DNA of 7,712 bases from Dehalococcoidales bacterium (GTDB taxonomy: Bacteria; Chloroflexota; Dehalococcoidia; Dehalococcoidales; UBA2162): the NCBI GenBank assembly GCA_020354275.1, contig CP070645.1, positions 1,008,662 through 1,016,373 on the forward strand. Reading direction: 5' to 3'. The notes under the pieces are model-generated. The model was not told the origin of the DNA and made no database searches. It saw only the letters and a program-made list of their open reading frames with translations. The position numbers and the translations under genes were made by a program. Below are positions 6,201-7,712 of this stretch, in pieces; the first letter of the stretch is position 1, and each line of letters begins with the position of its first letter.

Positions 6201-7196
6201 ATGTCTGATAATAAAGGCGTGATGATTGTTGGCGAGGTTGTCGAAGGAAAGCTGAGCCCCATAGCAGCTGAACTCCTTGGCTGCGGACGCAAGCTGGCCG
6301 ATGACCTTGGTCAGGAATTAAGCGCGGTAATAATTGGTAGCGGTGTCAGCGGCCTGGCTGAGCAAGCTATTTCCCAGGGCGCTGACAAAGTATATGTGGT
6401 TGACGACGCCCTCCTCAAAGACTACCAGACCGACAGTTATCTATCGGTCATGGACAAGGTAGTCAAAGAAGCGATGCCCCAGATTGTCCTGATGGGGCAA
6501 ACCTCCATGGGGCGCGATCTTGCCCCTCGACTAGCCTTCAGGCTGGAAACATCCGCCGCTCTGGACTGCATCGCCCTGGAGATCGATCCCGACTCCAAGC
6601 GCCTGTTGCAGACCAAACCTGTTTATGGCGGTAATGCCCAGGCTATCTACAGCAGCGATATTGATCCGCAAATTGCCACCGTAAGGCCCAAAGTGATGTC
6701 ACCTCTGGCACCAGATTCCGCAAAAAAAGGTGAGGTAATTACTATAGATGCCGGCCTCGACGCTTCAGCAATCAGGACCAGCGTGCTGGAGACGGTGCTG
6801 GAAGAGGTGGTAGGCATTAAACTGGAGGATGCTCCGGTAGTGGTCAGCGGTGGCCGCGGTATGGGTGGACCGGAAGGTTTTGAGCAACTGGCAGAACTGG
6901 CTAAAATGTTGAAGGGAGCAGTGGGTTGTACCCGGCCGGTATGCGACAGCGGCTGGATGCCGGACACTCAGCAGGTGGGACTCACCGGCAAGATTGTCAC
7001 CCCTGACTTCTATATAGCAGTAGCCCTTTCGGGTTCCAGCCAGCACATGGCCGGTTGTTCCAGCTCCAAGACTATCGTCGCCATCAATAAAGACCCCGAG
7101 GCAAACATCTTCAAGGAAGCCCAGTACGGTGTCGTTGGAGACTGGAAAAAGGTAATTCCCGCCTTTACCGAAAAGGTAAAAGAACTACTCGGTTAG
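6201..7196 (+). CDS. etfA: Electron transfer flavoprotein, alpha subunit
   Basis: FAD-holding subunit of ETF, 331 residues. Domain I (about 1-190) shows VMIVGEVVEGKLSPIAAELL (7-26) and MGRDLAPRLAFRL (103-115), the standard alpha-subunit N-terminal fold. The C-terminal FAD domain (about 208-331) carries SGGRGMGG (216-223), TRPVCDSGWMP (244-254) with the conserved Arg245, QVGLTGK (258-264), SGSSQHMAG (277-285) with His282, SKTIVAINKDPEA (289-301) and YGVVGD (309-314). The common QTGK and SGAIQHLAGM are altered to LTGK and SGSSQHMAGC, while Thr262 and His282, which contact FAD in characterised ETFs, are kept. ATG 6201 follows AAGGGGGT (6188-6195). It is the last gene of the operon, ended by a strong terminator 11 bases downstream. 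No adjacent N-terminal ferredoxin domain or fusion is present. Confidence 0.96.
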   Translation: MSDNKGVMIVGEVVEGKLSPIAAELLGCGRKLADDLGQELSAVIIGSGVSGLAEQAISQGADKVYVVDDALLKDYQTDSYLSVMDKVVKEAMPQIVLMGQTSMGRDLAPRLAFRLETSAALDCIALEIDPDSKRLLQTKPVYGGNAQAIYSSDIDPQIATVRPKVMSPLAPDSAKKGEVITIDAGLDASAIRTSVLETVLEEVVGIKLEDAPVVVSGGRGMGGPEGFEQLAELAKMLKGAVGCTRPVCDSGWMPDTQQVGLTGKIVTPDFYIAVALSGSSQHMAGCSSSKTIVAINKDPEANIFKEAQYGVVGDWKKVIPAFTEKVKELLG

Positions 7197-7207
7197 CAGA
7201 GAGAACG

Positions 7208-7243
7208 GTACCCCTCTCCGTAATAGAGAGGGGTACTTTTTTT
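7208..7243 (+). terminator. Strong intrinsic terminator of etfBA
   Basis: GTACCCCTCTC (7208-7218) pairs perfectly with GAGAGGGGTAC (7226-7236), an 11-pair stem with a seven-base loop, and seven T follow directly (7237-7243). On the opposite strand the hairpin is not followed by T, so it should act mainly on rightward transcripts, shielding the converging elongation factor gene. Confidence 0.93.
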
Positions 7244-7276
7244 ATTTACAGGTCTTTATTTTTTATCTGGAAACAA

Positions 7277-7712
7277 TCAGTCCTTCTCTGCCTTTCTCTC
7301 GGCGATAACCCTCTGAGTAATATTGGGGGGGACTTCCTGGTAATGGCTGAATTCCACGGTGAAGCTTCCCCTGCCCTGGGTTATCGATTTCAGGTCTATG
7401 GCATAACGCTGAACCTCAGCCAGTGGTACCTGCGCTTCAATCACATTGGTGCCATTTTCGGGGTTCATCCCTTGTACCTGGGCCCTTTTGGTATTGAGAT
7501 CGCCGATAACATCACCGGTGTAGTCTTCGGGCACCCTCACCGTAATATTTACAATCGGCTCTAGCAAAACCGGGTTTGCCTGAGAAAGCCCTTTCTTGTC
7601 CGCCCCGGAACCTGCAATCTTGAAGCATATCTCGGAAGAATCAACCGGGTGGAAGCTGCCGTCATAGACAATAACCATGAGGTCTGTTACCGGGTACCGC
7701 GCCAGTACCCCC
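7277..7712 (-). CDS. fusA: Elongation factor G, C-terminal part (cut by window edge)
   Basis: Translocase GTPase of the ribosome; only the last 144 codons (domain IV end and domain V) lie here, and the GTPase domain is outside the window, reading in from the right edge. The visible frame starts GVLARYPVTDLMVIVYDGSF and continues with VDSSEICFKIAG, ANPVLLEPIVNITVRVPEDY, GDVIGDLNTKRAQVQGM, VPLAEVQRYAIDLKSITQGR and SFTVEFSHYQEVP, which follow the EF-G domain IV to V order closely. The TGA stop is at 7279-7277 on the minus strand. The frame is open right to the window edge, so the ATG at 7678 is an internal methionine, not the start. It converges with etfA. Some bacteria carry extra EF-G-like paralogues; the fragment is too short to say whether this is the main copy. 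Confidence 0.93.
   Translation of the reverse strand, partial: GVLARYPVTDLMVIVYDGSFHPVDSSEICFKIAGSGADKKGLSQANPVLLEPIVNITVRVPEDYTGDVIGDLNTKRAQVQGMNPENGTNVIEAQVPLAEVQRYAIDLKSITQGRGSFTVEFSHYQEVPPNITQRVIAERKAEKD

Noticed and set aside
7343..7564. Plus-strand 73-codon frame inside the elongation factor gene
   Set aside because: It is the complement of strongly conserved EF-G domain V and has no upstream ribosome-binding site of note.
1..7712. Search by eye for CRISPR arrays, transposon ends, tRNA genes, riboswitches or toxin-antitoxin pairs
   Set aside because: No regularly spaced repeats, transposase-like frames, cloverleaf patterns or long structured leaders were seen; all intergenic gaps are under 200 bases.

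Overview
The window is a roughly 53% GC (by eye), gene-dense bacterial chromosomal segment with housekeeping and metabolic genes. I see no mobile element, CRISPR array, tRNA/rRNA gene or phage gene. The protein sequences (an ATRL-type nucleotidyltransferase, an anaerobe-style EtfBA pair, adjacent prfA and prmC) resemble those of anaerobic Chloroflexota, possibly Dehalococcoidia. That assignment rests on recall of family sequences, not on a search, and should be treated as a lean.

Layout: (1) Bases 1-331, minus strand: start of an unrecognised two-helix membrane protein, cut by the window edge. (2) 332-492: divergent intergenic region in which both candidate -35 boxes fall on the same seven bases. 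(3) 493-1969, plus: two-gene ABC-2 exporter (ATPase then permease, overlapping by 11 bases). (4) 2073-3164, plus: sugar-1-phosphate nucleotidyltransferase with a left-handed beta-helix tail. (5) 3295-5201, plus: prfA (release factor 1) and prmC (its glutamine methyltransferase), overlapping by four bases. (6) 5369-7196, plus: etfB and etfA, closed by a strong intrinsic terminator at 7208-7243. (7) 7277-7712, minus: C-terminal part of an elongation factor G, converging on etfA and cut by the window edge.

Functional links: RF1 carries the GGQ glutamine that PrmC methylates, so the overlapping pair encodes substrate and modifying enzyme. EtfB and EtfA form one heterodimeric flavoprotein that passes electrons between dehydrogenases and a quinone or other acceptor; no partner dehydrogenase lies in the window. 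The ABC pair forms one exporter of unknown substrate. The nucleotidyltransferase stands alone here, without neighbouring glycosyltransferases.

I did not find a convincing new biological system. The items most worth a second look are the shared -35 divergent promoter, the prfA promoter that would start the transcript inside its own ribosome-binding site, and motif departures in PrmC (NLPY) and EtfA (QVGLTGK).
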